Positions 55,066 to 64,000 of a stretch of 64,000 bases of DNA are shown in pieces (the stretch's first letter is position 1; every line of letters starts with the position of its first letter). The stretch comes from Lysobacter sp. CFH 32150 (GTDB lineage: Bacteria > Pseudomonadota > Gammaproteobacteria > Xanthomonadales > Xanthomonadaceae). The stretch lies in contig NZ_JALDWJ010000002.1 in assembly GCF_022758295.1 (NCBI RefSeq), positions 124,001 to 188,000 on the forward strand, written 5' to 3'. The notes under the pieces were generated by a model that ran no database searches, was not told the DNA's origin, and saw nothing but the letters and a program-made list of their open reading frames with translations. The position numbers were made by a program, and so were the translations under genes.

Positions 55066-58000
55066 TTACGCGGCGCCGGCGAGGCGCGCGGCTTCGGCCA
55101 GGTCCACCGAGACCAGGCGGCTGACGCCCGGCTCTCGCATGGTCACGCCCGAGAGCTGGTGCGCGGCTTCCATCGTCGCCTTGTTGTGGGTCACGAACAG
55201 GAACTGTACCGCCTCGCTCATCTCGCTGACCATCGCCGTGAAGCGACCGACGTTGGCTTCATCGAGCGGCGCGTCGACCTCGTCCAGCAAGCAGAACGGT
55301 GCCGGGTTGAGGCGGAAGATCGCGAACACCAGCGCCACCGCAGTCATCGCCTTCTCGCCACCGGACAGCAGCGAGATGTTCGAGACGCGTTTGCCCGGCG
55401 GGCGCGCCATGATCGCAACGCCGGTGTCGAGCAGGTCTTCGCCGGTGAGTTCAAGGTAGGCATGGCCGCCGCCGAACAGGCGCGGGTAGAGTTCCTGCAC
55501 ACCGGAATTCACGCGGTCGAAGGTGTCCTTGAAGCGACCGCGGGTTTCGCGGTCGATCTTGCGGATCGCGTCTTCCAGGGTTTCCAGCGCGGTGGTGAGG
55601 TCGGTGTTCTGCGCGTCGAGGTAGTCCTTCCGCTGCGCGGCCTCGGCATGTTCGGCGATCGCGGCCAGGTTGACCGGCTCCAATCGGCGCAGCTTGGCGT
55701 CGAAATCGGTGACCGCTTTCTCCCACACCGCGAGGTCGGCATCGGCCGCAAGGCTGGCGATGACTTCATCGAGCACGAAACCGGATTCGACCACCGCAAC
55801 GGAAAGCTGCTCGGCCTTGATCACCAGCGCCTGTTGGTCGAGTTTGCGCTGCGAAATCTTTTCGCGCTGCGCCAGCGCCTGTTCATCGCGCTGGTGGCGG
55901 GTCTGTTCGTAACCGCGCAGTTCGTTGTCGATGCCTTCCAGCGCCGAGCGTGCGGCTGCCAGCGCTTTTTCGGTACGTACGCGTTCTTCGAGTGCGGCCT
56001 GGCGCTCGCTCTCCAGCGCGTTGACCGGCGTATCGCCTTCGGCCAGTTGCGACGCGAGTTCATTGAGGCGCGTATCGAGCTGACCGCGTTGCCCGCCCAT
56101 ACGTTCAAGCGCCTGGGACAACGCGACGATCTGCGCGCGCTGTGATTCAAGGGTCAGTGCCAACGCGTGTGCGGTGTCCCGCGATTCGCGGGCGGCGGAA
56201 CGCGCGGCGTCGCGGGCTTCGCTGAGCGTGCGACGTTCGGCGTCAAGCGCCTGGCGCGTGGTTTCCAGCTCGCCCATGCGCGTGACGGCGTCTTCGAGCT
56301 TTGCACGCGCTTCACGGGCCTGCTCGCGGCTGGTGTCGAGCGTGGCGATGAGTTGCGCGACGTCGGCATCGATGCGCTCGATGCGATTGCGTGCGGAATC
56401 CAGCCGCCCCTGTTGGCTCTGCAGCTGGCCTGCCAGTTCCGACACGCTGCGATGGGCAAGGTACGACGCGCGCTGCGCGTCTTCGCGGTGCTGCTCGGCA
56501 GCAAGCAAACGATCGCGCCAGGCGGTGATGCCACGCTCGAGCTCGTGCTCACGGTGCTGCAGTTGTTCGATTTCGGCGCGGAGCGACTGGATCTCGCGCT
56601 CGCGCAACAACGCGCCCTGCTTGGTCGCACCGGAACGCAGTACGCGTACCCAGCCGGCACCGAGGCGCTCGCCGTTACGGGTGATGACCGATTCGCCATC
56701 GCCGAGGCCAGGCAACAGCGCGCGCGCATCACTCAGGGTCTCGGCCGCATGCAACTTCGACAGGATGCGGCGGATCGCGATTGGGCCCTGCACCTTCGCT
56801 GCCAATGACGTCGGCGCAAAAGCGATGGCGTCATTGTGTGGATCGACCAGGGTCAAGCGACCTTCGCCGAGCTCACCCAGCGCATCGACCAGTGCTTCCG
56901 GCGATTCGACCAGCACGCCCTCGATCAGTTGACCAAGCGCGCTTTCAACTGCGTTTTCCCAGCCGGTTTCGACGACGAGCTTCTCGCCGACACGCGCGGC
57001 GGAATCCAGCCCGCGCTGCTTCAGCCACGCCGTCGCGGCGCCCTGTTCCTGCCCGAGCGCGGCATGCTGCAGCGTTTCCAGCGAAGACAGGCGGCCGCGC
57101 TTTTCCTGCGCTTGCTTGCGCACGTCCGCAAGTTCGGTCTGCGCGGTGCGCTGCTGGTCCTGCAGTTCGGTGACGGCGTGCTTGCGTGTCTCGACGTCGG
57201 CATTGAGGCCGTCGAGCGAGGTTTTCTGCGTGTCGTGCTGCGCCTGGATCCCGGCGAAGGCTTCCGCCAATGCAGTCAGGTCCAGGCCGGCACGTTCGGC
57301 GAGGAGTTGTTCGCGACGACGGTCGGCATCGAGAGCCTGGCGGTCAAGATAATCGACGCGGGTACGCTCGACGTCGCCGGCGCGCGCGGCTTCGGACTGC
57401 GCACGGGTGTGTGCGTCCCAACGCTGCTGCCAGTCGGCCAGTTTCGCCTCGGCTTCGCGTAGTGCGTCCTGCCGGGCCTGGTCGTCGCCTTGCAGCTGCG
57501 CCAGTTGCGGTTCGGCCTCAGCGATGGCGCTGCGCAGCACGCCGAGCTTGGCTTCGTCGCCGCTGATGTGGCTGCCGAGTTCGGCCAGCGCACTCTGGGC
57601 TTCGTCGCGCGCACGCTGCAGGCCTTGCGCCATTTCGCGCTGGTGCGCGATCTGTTGTTCGATCCGGGCCAGCGTGCCGCCGACCTGGTAAACCTCGGCC
57701 TGCGTCTTGTTCAATGCTTCGGTGGCTTCTTCGCGGCGGACCCGATCGGTTTCGATCTGGCGTTCGGCTTCGCGCTGCTCGGCGATCAGCTGCTGCAGCT
57801 TGGTTTCTTCCTGCGACAACTTCTCGCGCAGCGATTGCACCCGCGTATCGAGGGCGCGGTATTCCAGCGCCTTCCACTCGGCGTCCTTGATCCGGCGTTC
57901 GGCCTGGATCGACTGGTATTGCTCCGCCTGGCGGGCCTGGCGCTTGAGGTGCTCGAGCTGCTTGCCTACTTCCTCGCGGAGATCGTTCAAACGATCGAGG

Positions 58001-58569
58001 TTCTCGCGGGTATGACGGATGCGGGTTTCGGTTTCCTTGCGCCGTTCCTTGTACTTGGAGATGCCGGCAGCTTCTTCGAGGAACACGCGCAGATCCTCGG
58101 GCCGCGCCTCGATGATCTGGCTGATCATGCCCTGCTCGATAATCGAATAGCTGCGCGGGCCGAGGCCGGTGCCGAGGAACAGATCGGTGATGTCGCGGCG
58201 GCGGCACTTGGTGCCGTTGAGGTAGTAATTGCTCTGGCCGTCGCGGCTGACCGTGCGCTTGACCGAGATCTCGTTGAACGCGGCGTATTCGCCGGTGATG
58301 GTGTGGTCGGCGTTGTCGAAGATCAGTTCGACCGTGGCTTGCGACACCGGCTTGCGCGACGACGAACCGGAGAAGATCACGTCGGTCAGCGAATCGCCGC
58401 GCAGGCGACTGGCGGAGCTTTCGCCCATCACCCAACGCACCGCATCGATGATGTTGGACTTGCCGCAACCATTCGGCCCGACCACGCCGGTCATGTTGGT
58501 CGGCAGGTGCAGCGTGGTCGGATCGACGAAGGATTTGAAACCGGAGAGCTTGATCGTGGACAGGCGCAT
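55066..58569 (-). CDS. smc: Chromosome segregation protein SMC
   Basis: 1167-residue condensin ATPase that compacts and segregates chromosomes with ScpA/ScpB. Walker A GPNGCGKSN is at about 31-39 and the long coiled coils flank a hinge near residues 500-660 (LIEGVLVESPEALVDALGELGEGR...). The C-terminal head has signature LSGGEKAMTA (~1075) and Walker B FCLLDEVDAPLDE. The ATG at 58569 gives the family N-terminus MRLSTIKLSGFKSFVDPT; an upstream in-frame start at 58620 would add an atypical basic stretch. It is the first gene of smc-zipA-ligA. Confidence 0.97.
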   Translation of the reverse strand: MRLSTIKLSGFKSFVDPTTLHLPTNMTGVVGPNGCGKSNIIDAVRWVMGESSASRLRGDSLTDVIFSGSSSRKPVSQATVELIFDNADHTITGEYAAFNEISVKRTVSRDGQSNYYLNGTKCRRRDITDLFLGTGLGPRSYSIIEQGMISQIIEARPEDLRVFLEEAAGISKYKERRKETETRIRHTRENLDRLNDLREEVGKQLEHLKRQARQAEQYQSIQAERRIKDAEWKALEYRALDTRVQSLREKLSQEETKLQQLIAEQREAERQIETDRVRREEATEALNKTQAEVYQVGGTLARIEQQIAHQREMAQGLQRARDEAQSALAELGSHISGDEAKLGVLRSAIAEAEPQLAQLQGDDQARQDALREAEAKLADWQQRWDAHTRAQSEAARAGDVERTRVDYLDRQALDADRRREQLLAERAGLDLTALAEAFAGIQAQHDTQKTSLDGLNADVETRKHAVTELQDQQRTAQTELADVRKQAQEKRGRLSSLETLQHAALGQEQGAATAWLKQRGLDSAARVGEKLVVETGWENAVESALGQLIEGVLVESPEALVDALGELGEGRLTLVDPHNDAIAFAPTSLAAKVQGPIAIRRILSKLHAAETLSDARALLPGLGDGESVITRNGERLGAGWVRVLRSGATKQGALLREREIQSLRAEIEQLQHREHELERGITAWRDRLLAAEQHREDAQRASYLAHRSVSELAGQLQSQQGRLDSARNRIERIDADVAQLIATLDTSREQAREARAKLEDAVTRMGELETTRQALDAERRTLSEARDAARSAARESRDTAHALALTLESQRAQIVALSQALERMGGQRGQLDTRLNELASQLAEGDTPVNALESERQAALEERVRTEKALAAARSALEGIDNELRGYEQTRHQRDEQALAQREKISQRKLDQQALVIKAEQLSVAVVESGFVLDEVIASLAADADLAVWEKAVTDFDAKLRRLEPVNLAAIAEHAEAAQRKDYLDAQNTDLTTALETLEDAIRKIDRETRGRFKDTFDRVNSGVQELYPRLFGGGHAYLELTGEDLLDTGVAIMARPPGKRVSNISLLSGGEKAMTAVALVFAIFRLNPAPFCLLDEVDAPLDEANVGRFTAMVSEMSEAVQFLFVTHNKATMEAAHQLSGVTMREPGVSRLVSVDLAEAARLAGAA

Positions 58570-58752
58570 GCGGCGGTCGTCGGGCCCCTGCAACGCCAAT
58601 GGCTCGCGCCGGCGTTGCATAATAAGAAGATAGGTTTGATTTTTCCGCTAAGTGACTGAATTTACTTGCGGTGAAACGACGCAAGCGTCATGTTCACGGG
58701 CGAGTATAACGGGCTGCCGCAGCGCCGTCCCGAGCGGCCGGAAAGGGGACGC

Positions 58753-59850
58753 TCAGGCCTCGGCGTCGATCCGGCGGCCGGATTCGGGCTCGAAGAAATG
58801 CAGGTGACGCGAAGCCAGGGCGATCGGCAGCGGAGCGCCGATCTCCGGCAGGGTCTGCGGACCGAAACGTGCCACTAGAGACTGCGGGCCATGGCGCAGG
58901 TTGACGAAGACTTCGTTGCCGACGGGTTCGACCACTTCCACTTCGGGCGCGAAGGCGGCGCGCGCCTCGCCAGCCTCGGCGGTATGCAGGTGCTCGGGGC
59001 GTACGCCGACCGCGATCTCACGGCCGAGGCATTGCGCCGGCAGGTCTGCATCGCCTAGGGGCACACTCCAGCCATCGCCGAGATCCAGGGCAAGGCCGTC
59101 CTGCTGGACCACCTGCCCGCGCAGCACATTCATCGCCGGGCTGCCAAGGAACGTCGCGACGAACAGGTTCGCAGGCCTGGCGTACAGGGCCATCGGCGTA
59201 TCGATCTGCTGGATCACGCCATCCTTCAACACCACGATGCGCTGGCCGAGGGTCATGGCCTCGATCTGGTCGTGGGTGACATAGACCATGGTGGCGCCGA
59301 GCTGGCGGTGCAGACGCGCGATCTCCACGCGCATCGACATGCGCAGCTTCGCGTCGAGGTTTGACAGCGGTTCATCGAGCAGGAATACCTGCGGCTGCCG
59401 GACCAGGGCACGACCGAGCGCCACGCGTTGCCGCTGTCCGCCCGACAATGCGGCAGGCTTGCGGTCGAGCAATTGCCCCAGCTCCAGCGTCGCAGCCGCC
59501 TCGCCCACGCGGGCGGCGATCTGATCCTTGGGGAGGCCTCGCAACTTCAGGCCAAAGCCCAGGTTCTCGGCGACGCTCATGTGCGGATACAGGGCATAGC
59601 TCTGGAACACCATCGCGATGTCGCGATCCTTGGGGGCAACGTCGTTGACCACGCGCTCGCCGATGCGCAGCGTGCCCGAGCTGATGGCCTCCAGGCCCGC
59701 GATCATCCGCAGCAGCGTCGATTTACCGCAGCCCGACGGCCCGACCAGCACCAGCAGCTCGCCATCGCCGACCGTGAAGCTCGCGTCGTCGACCGCGACC
59801 TGGCCGTTCGGATAGACCTTGCGAATCCCTTCCAGCGACAGACCTGCCAT
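58753..59850 (-). CDS. MalK/UgpC-type sugar ABC transporter ATP-binding protein
   Basis: 365-residue CUT1-type ATPase: Walker A GPSGCGKST (37-45), Q-loop MVFQSYALYPHMSVAENLGF, signature LSGGQRQRVALGRAL, Walker B VFLLDEPLSNLDAK and H-loop VTHDQ. The C-terminal TOBE region (GVRPEHLH, EVVEPVGNEVFVNLRHG) can bind regulators or EIIA in MalK. GGGAGG precedes the ATG. No permease or binding-protein gene is adjacent in the window, so it may energise transporters encoded elsewhere. It diverges from the beta-glucosidase across a LacI-type operator. Confidence 0.9.
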   Translation of the reverse strand: MAGLSLEGIRKVYPNGQVAVDDASFTVGDGELLVLVGPSGCGKSTLLRMIAGLEAISSGTLRIGERVVNDVAPKDRDIAMVFQSYALYPHMSVAENLGFGLKLRGLPKDQIAARVGEAAATLELGQLLDRKPAALSGGQRQRVALGRALVRQPQVFLLDEPLSNLDAKLRMSMRVEIARLHRQLGATMVYVTHDQIEAMTLGQRIVVLKDGVIQQIDTPMALYARPANLFVATFLGSPAMNVLRGQVVQQDGLALDLGDGWSVPLGDADLPAQCLGREIAVGVRPEHLHTAEAGEARAAFAPEVEVVEPVGNEVFVNLRHGPQSLVARFGPQTLPEIGAPLPIALASRHLHFFEPESGRRIDAEA

Positions 59851-59912
59851 GTGCCTCCCGGCGAAGTTGTGGACAGCGGCCATGCATTTGATCGAGAGCT
59901 GGGCTATTCTGC

Positions 59913-59930
59913 CATGTAATCGTTTACATG
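59913..59930. promoter_or_regulatory. LacI-family operator between malK-type gene and beta-glucosidase
   Basis: CATGTAA (59913-59919) and TTACATG (59924-59930) are perfect 7-bp arms around a TCGT centre, giving ATGTAATCGTTTACAT, close to the LacI-family consensus TGTAAnCGnTTACA. It is 34 bases before the beta-glucosidase ATG and 63 bases before the other start, so it can control both. No LacI regulator gene is in the window. Confidence 0.75.
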
Positions 59931-59963
59931 CCGCCACTTCCAGCGATCAGGGGAACCTACGCG

Positions 59964-61352
59964 ATGAGCCAGTCGCCTGCACAGGACTACGCTGCACCTG
60001 ACTACATGTTCCCGGAAGGCTTCCTGTGGGGTGCCGCCACCGCGGCCCACCAGATCGAAGGTTCGCCGCTGGCCGATGGCGCCGGGCCGAGCATCTGGAC
60101 CCGCTTTGCGCATACCCCGGGAATGACCCTCAACGGCGATACCGGGGATGTCGCCTGCGACCACTACCGGCGCTGGAAGGACGACGTCAGGCTGATGCGC
60201 GAGCTCGGCCTGCAGGCATACCGCTTCAGTGTGTCGTGGTCGCGGGTGCTGCCGGACGGCACCGGCCGGGTCAACCAGCAAGGCCTCGACTTCTATTCGC
60301 GCCTGGTCGACGAACTGCTGGCCAACGGCATCGAACCGCTGGTGACCCTGTATCACTGGGACTTGCCGGCCGCCCTCGACGACCGCGGCGGCTGGCTCAA
60401 TCCGGACATCGCGCATTGGTTCGCCGAATACGGTGAGGTGATGTTCCGCGCGCTCGATGGCCGGGTGAAGAAGTGGGTGACGCTCAACGAACCCTGGGTG
60501 ATCACCGACGGCGGCTATCTGCACGGTGCGCTGGCGCCGGGACATCGCAGCCGTTTCGAGGCGCCGATCGCCAGCCACAACCTCATGCGCGCCCATGGTG
60601 CCGCGGTAAAGGCCTATCGCGCAGTCGGCAAGCACGAGATCGGCCTGGTGGTGAACCTGGAACCGAAGTACGCCGCGTCGGAGTCTACCGAGGACAAGGC
60701 CGCGGTCGAGCGAGCGCATGCCTACATGAACCGCCAGTACCTCGATCCTGCCCTGCTCGGTAGTTACCCGGACGAATTGCGCGAAATCTTCGGGGACGCC
60801 TGGCCGGAATGGCCGGCGGAAGATTTCGCCCTGATCAAGCAGCCGCTCGATTTCATCGGCATCAACTACTACACCCGCAACGTCACCCGCGCCGACGGCA
60901 GCTATCCGCTACGCGCCGGTGCGGTCAAACAACCGCTTGGCACCTACACAGAAACCGGTTGGGAAGTCTTTCCGCAGGGGCTTACCGACACGCTGCAATG
61001 GGTGAAGCAACGCTACGGCGATCTGCCGCTGTACATCACGGAGAACGGCGCCGCCTTTTTCGATCCTCCCGTCGCTGAGGAGGGTCGCGTCCGCGATCCG
61101 CTGCGCACGAACTACCTGCGCAAGCACATCACCGCCATCCACGACGCGATCAAGTCCGGGTGCGACATCCGTGGCTACATGGTGTGGTCGTTGCTCGACA
61201 ACCTGGAATGGTCGCTCGGCTATTCCAAGCGCTTCGGCATCGTCCACGTCAATTACGACAGCCAGGAACGCACGCCCAAGGACAGCGCCCGTTGGTACGG
61301 CAACGTGATCGCAACGCATGGGCGCAGCCTGGCCGATCCGTTGCCGGGTTGA
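59964..61352 (+). CDS. Beta-glucosidase, glycoside hydrolase family 1
   Basis: 462-residue TIM-barrel retaining glycosidase that cleaves beta-linked glucosides. N-terminal signature FPEGFLWGAATAAHQIEGS, acid/base Glu176 in TLNEP and nucleophile Glu360 in YITENG are all present. YRFSVSWSRVLPDG and WSLLDNLEW are also typical. No signal peptide, so it acts in the cytoplasm on imported oligosaccharides. AGGGGA precedes ATG 59964; the in-frame ATG at 59928 overlaps the operator and is less likely. The next gene on the opposite strand encodes a glycosidase-like protein, so the region is a sugar-utilisation locus. Confidence 0.96.
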   Translation: MSQSPAQDYAAPDYMFPEGFLWGAATAAHQIEGSPLADGAGPSIWTRFAHTPGMTLNGDTGDVACDHYRRWKDDVRLMRELGLQAYRFSVSWSRVLPDGTGRVNQQGLDFYSRLVDELLANGIEPLVTLYHWDLPAALDDRGGWLNPDIAHWFAEYGEVMFRALDGRVKKWVTLNEPWVITDGGYLHGALAPGHRSRFEAPIASHNLMRAHGAAVKAYRAVGKHEIGLVVNLEPKYAASESTEDKAAVERAHAYMNRQYLDPALLGSYPDELREIFGDAWPEWPAEDFALIKQPLDFIGINYYTRNVTRADGSYPLRAGAVKQPLGTYTETGWEVFPQGLTDTLQWVKQRYGDLPLYITENGAAFFDPPVAEEGRVRDPLRTNYLRKHITAIHDAIKSGCDIRGYMVWSLLDNLEWSLGYSKRFGIVHVNYDSQERTPKDSARWYGNVIATHGRSLADPLPG

Positions 61353-61369
61353 TCGATCGGGAAGGCGCC

Positions 61370-64000
61370 CTACTTCGCCAGCTCAACTTCCACGTTCGCC
61401 GGCGACGCGCGTATCCGCAGCTCACCATTGTTCCATTGCGCCGCCGCGCCGTCGATCCGCGCGGCACCCGGCTTGCCGGTATAGGGCCACGGCAACACGA
61501 TGCCACCAGCCGGCACGCGTAGTCCCGCAGATAGCTGCAGGCGCAACTTGCCGCCAGTACGACGCAACGAGTAGCCCAGCTTGCCGTGCGGCGTGCGCAG
61601 GCCCTCGATCGCGACGCCCTCCCCGTCCAGCCAGTCGGCCGGAATGCCGGCTGCGATCACCAGTGCGTCATCGACATCGCGCTCGTAGGCGAACAGGTCC
61701 AGCGCCGACCTGACGTAATCGGATTCGACCCACGCATGCGGCAGGTCGCCGAGGAAGAACGGCTTGCGCGGCGTGTGCGATACCACTTCGGCCCATTGGT
61801 TCCAGGTGCGCGGTTGCTGGTCGGCGAAGAAGAAATCCAGGGCTTCATGCGCGCGATCGCGCCACCCGAGGCGAATGAAACTGCCGATGGTGCGCAGTTC
61901 GTACGGCGTGTAGTCCTTCCACTCGCGCTTGCCGTCGCGGCGCTCGACGAATTCCTTCCAGTAACGCTCGAAAGTGTTGCGCAGGAGGTCTTCGGGCAGG
62001 CGGCCCTGTTCGCCTCCGGGCGCCAGCGCGATCGTGGTCGACGTGGCATCGAAGTCGCCGAGTTCGGCAGACCCCGGAATGAAGTCGATGCCGCGTTGAC
62101 GTGTCGCAACGCGCAGCGAGGCGTACAGGTCATCCCGGAACTGGTCGCGCGACGCCGCGAAGCGATCGGCATCGGCATCGCGTCCCAGCCACTGCGCGAT
62201 CTCGACGGCGTCCTTGTAACCGCGCAACGCCCAGAAATCGTCCCAGTACGAATGCATCGGTTTGGCCGAATAGCCTTCGTGGCTGATCGACGCGGGCATC
62301 AACCCGTAGAACGCGGGGTTACTGGCCCGATTGGCCTCGGTGCGCTCGCTCAGGCGCAACTCGTCCATGTACTTCACGGCACCGACGACGTGCGGCCACA
62401 TCGCCTCGAGCGGTTCGCGGTCGCCGGTGTAGCGATACAGTTCCGCGACGGCGTAGATCAGCTCGCCGTGGCTGTCGTTTTCCGGTACCGGATCGCTGCC
62501 GCGGTCGTCGACGCAGCACGGCACCTTGCCGTTATCGAACTGGTACGGCGCGTACCAGCGCAGGAACTCAGCGGCGACATCTTCGCGACCGAGCCTCAGC
62601 AGTCCTTCCGAGATCATCGCGCCGTCGCGGATCCATGCACGCGCGTAGGAGCGCGTGCCCGGCTGCAGACGCGGACCGACGCGGCTGATCAGCATGTGCG
62701 CCAGTGCCGTACGCAACGTGTCGACCAGGTGTTGCGCCTTTTCCGGCACGCGGATCCGGACATGGCCCAGCTCTTTGCGCCATTCGTCCGCCACGCTTCG
62801 TTGCATCGCATCCGCGGTGCAGGTATTGCCTTCGCAGAAGGCACCGCCTGTCAGCGGGATAAGCAGATCGATGTCTTTCGACTCGCCCGGCCCCAGATGC
62901 AAGCGATAGAGCATCGCACCGGAAGCCAAGCCGGTTTCGTCCGAAACGCGTTTCGTGTCGGGCAGCGTCCCTTCAGCAAGATGCGACACCGCCATCCCGG
63001 CATCGAATGCAGTCGCAAAGGCAGCATCGGGACTGACGCTGGCGTAGACGCGTTGTTTGCCGGCCACGGAAGCGATGCCGTCCTCGAAGGACAGCACCTC
63101 GATCCGACTGACGCCGCCTACGGTGTTGAGGAACTGACTTGGCGGGTTGACCTGGAACGGCTGCACGGCCAACGCGAAAATGTAGTCGCGTGACGAGATT
63201 GTGGGGTTGCTCAGTCGATAGCGGGCATGAAGCTGCGAACGGTCGCCTGAAAACGATGTGTGACCGAACGAGGTGATGCGCAAACCAAAGTCCGCATGCT
63301 TCCATTCGACGCTCAGAATCGGCAGATAGCCGTCCTGCAGCGACTGCGTCGCGCGCACGTCCGCCCAGGTCACCAACTTGCCGTCGCTGACCACGAACGG
63401 TTCGATACTGAAGCCGCCTTTCGCGACTTCAATCGCACCGTCCTCGCCAATCAGGCCCTGTTCCTTGCCACCGTCGACACCGACGATCGTCCAGTACGGC
63501 TGCTCGCCGACGAACCCGCGCGGATACCAGCCGCGCGGCGCATCCTTCGCCAACGCCTTGATGAAATCGTTCGGCGTCGCGGCAAAAGCCAGTTTTTCGA
63601 TGGCGACTTCGGCCAGACCGAAGTTCGTGCCCGGCCCGTCTTCCAGGATCAGGCGCAGATAGCGCGCCTCCGATTCGGGGAGCGCGATCGGATCGACGCC
63701 GCCGTTGCCCAGCGTCACTTTGCGAGCTTCACGCCAGGTGCGGCCGTCGTCGGACCAAGCGATGCGGTAAACCGAGGCATGTTCGCCGTCGCGCCAACGC
63801 AGATTCAAGCCGCCGAATTCGCGTTCGCGACCGAGGTCCAGCGTCAGCGTTTGCCCGGCGCGCTTCGGCACGCGCCATGCGGTCGCGCGGTCGCCATCGA
63901 CCGCGTTTGCCGCGCCGTCATCGGCGACATGCGTCGAAGCGCTTGCGACGGGCTTCGGCGCCGGCGTGTCGTCGACAGGAAGTTCGCGGAACAGCAGTTC
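61370..64000 (-). CDS. F5/8 type C domain plus six-hairpin glycosidase-like protein (N-terminus outside window)
   Basis: The frame is open from the window edge to a stop at 61370, giving 876 residues with no N-terminus. Residues ~17-115 are an F5/8C (discoidin) carbohydrate-binding domain (ANAVDGDRATAWRVPKRAGQ, FGGLNLRWRDG). A middle beta-sandwich-like part follows. From about residue 430 an (alpha/alpha)6 six-hairpin region includes YARAWIRDGAMISEGLLRLG, DDRGSDPVPENDSHGELIYAV and YWDDFWALRGY. The acidic residues there are candidates for catalysis. A short C-terminal beta domain ends the protein. It converges with the beta-glucosidase 17 bases away. Enzyme class and substrate cannot be fixed; an exo-acting debranching role on plant or microbial glucans is possible. 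Confidence 0.8.
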   Translation of the reverse strand, partial: ELLFRELPVDDTPAPKPVASASTHVADDGAANAVDGDRATAWRVPKRAGQTLTLDLGREREFGGLNLRWRDGEHASVYRIAWSDDGRTWREARKVTLGNGGVDPIALPESEARYLRLILEDGPGTNFGLAEVAIEKLAFAATPNDFIKALAKDAPRGWYPRGFVGEQPYWTIVGVDGGKEQGLIGEDGAIEVAKGGFSIEPFVVSDGKLVTWADVRATQSLQDGYLPILSVEWKHADFGLRITSFGHTSFSGDRSQLHARYRLSNPTISSRDYIFALAVQPFQVNPPSQFLNTVGGVSRIEVLSFEDGIASVAGKQRVYASVSPDAAFATAFDAGMAVSHLAEGTLPDTKRVSDETGLASGAMLYRLHLGPGESKDIDLLIPLTGGAFCEGNTCTADAMQRSVADEWRKELGHVRIRVPEKAQHLVDTLRTALAHMLISRVGPRLQPGTRSYARAWIRDGAMISEGLLRLGREDVAAEFLRWYAPYQFDNGKVPCCVDDRGSDPVPENDSHGELIYAVAELYRYTGDREPLEAMWPHVVGAVKYMDELRLSERTEANRASNPAFYGLMPASISHEGYSAKPMHSYWDDFWALRGYKDAVEIAQWLGRDADADRFAASRDQFRDDLYASLRVATRQRGIDFIPGSAELGDFDATSTTIALAPGGEQGRLPEDLLRNTFERYWKEFVERRDGKREWKDYTPYELRTIGSFIRLGWRDRAHEALDFFFADQQPRTWNQWAEVVSHTPRKPFFLGDLPHAWVESDYVRSALDLFAYERDVDDALVIAAGIPADWLDGEGVAIEGLRTPHGKLGYSLRRTGGKLRLQLSAGLRVPAGGIVLPWPYTGKPGAARIDGAAAQWNNGELRIRASPANVEVELAK

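Noticed and set aside
58753-61352. A complete sugar ABC importer
   Set aside because: Only the ATPase is visible; no permease or binding-protein gene is present in the window.

Overview
This window is a GC-rich chromosomal segment from a gammaproteobacterium of the order Xanthomonadales (Lysobacteraceae, formerly Xanthomonadaceae). The evidence is a split MetH behind an ArsR/methyltransferase-fusion regulator, a 180-kDa-type NAD-glutamate dehydrogenase, a YtrA operon with a GGTG-N16-CACC operator, an smc-zipA-ligA cluster, Gln at GyrA position 83, a lone PilH and several families of REP-like repeats. I cannot name the genus. Most of the sequence is dense core genome with many 4-base ATGA stop/start overlaps.

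Layout. 1-1695: 5' part of an exported RHS-type protein that runs off the window, followed by hairpin-rich spacer. 2032-9140: nadK, NAD-glutamate dehydrogenase and an acyl-CoA dehydrogenase, all on the minus strand. 9291-14016: a SahR-type regulator and two metH half-genes (methionine/SAM cycle). 14036-19045: a NlpC/P60-like gene converging on a three-gene minus-strand cassette encoding TIR-TM-TPR, a 158-residue unknown and SLOG-SLATT. This cassette is the best candidate for an undescribed, immunity-like system. 19125-23849: DUF2058 protein, slyX, UDP-glucose dehydrogenase, two exported FKBP isomerases and an exported glutathione-peroxidase-like protein. 24019-27594: YtrA-regulated ABC operon. 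27616-35365: fumC, purB, a GST/nitronate monooxygenase pair diverging from an HxlR regulator, then VOC, ribosomal oxygenase and GNAT genes with overlaps. 35672-41372: the 2-oxoglutarate dehydrogenase complex sucA-sucB-lpd, with one copy of a REP-type composite repeat before sucA and one between sucB and lpd. 41514-46082: LOG-family gene, a 384-bp GIY-YIG unit bounded by 34-bp inverted repeats, acrylyl-CoA-reductase-like gene, pilH, cbpA, hsp20 with a heat-shock-type promoter, and a peroxiredoxin. 46163-51945: gyrA, mtnA, a triple-repeat DUF3011 protein and epmA. 52064-58569: ligA, zipA and smc. 58753-64000: a MalK-type ATPase diverging from a GH1 beta-glucosidase around a LacI-type operator, then a partial F5/8C-domain glycosidase-like protein.

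Functional links. SahR, the two MetH halves and MtnA belong to methionine/SAM recycling. FumC and the sucA/sucB/lpd set belong to the TCA cycle, and glutamate dehydrogenase feeds 2-oxoglutarate into it. LigA, ZipA, SMC and GyrA serve replication, division and chromosome topology. CbpA, Hsp20, peroxiredoxin, the GPx-like protein and the exported FKBPs are stress and folding functions. No tRNA, rRNA, CRISPR array or prophage was recognised.
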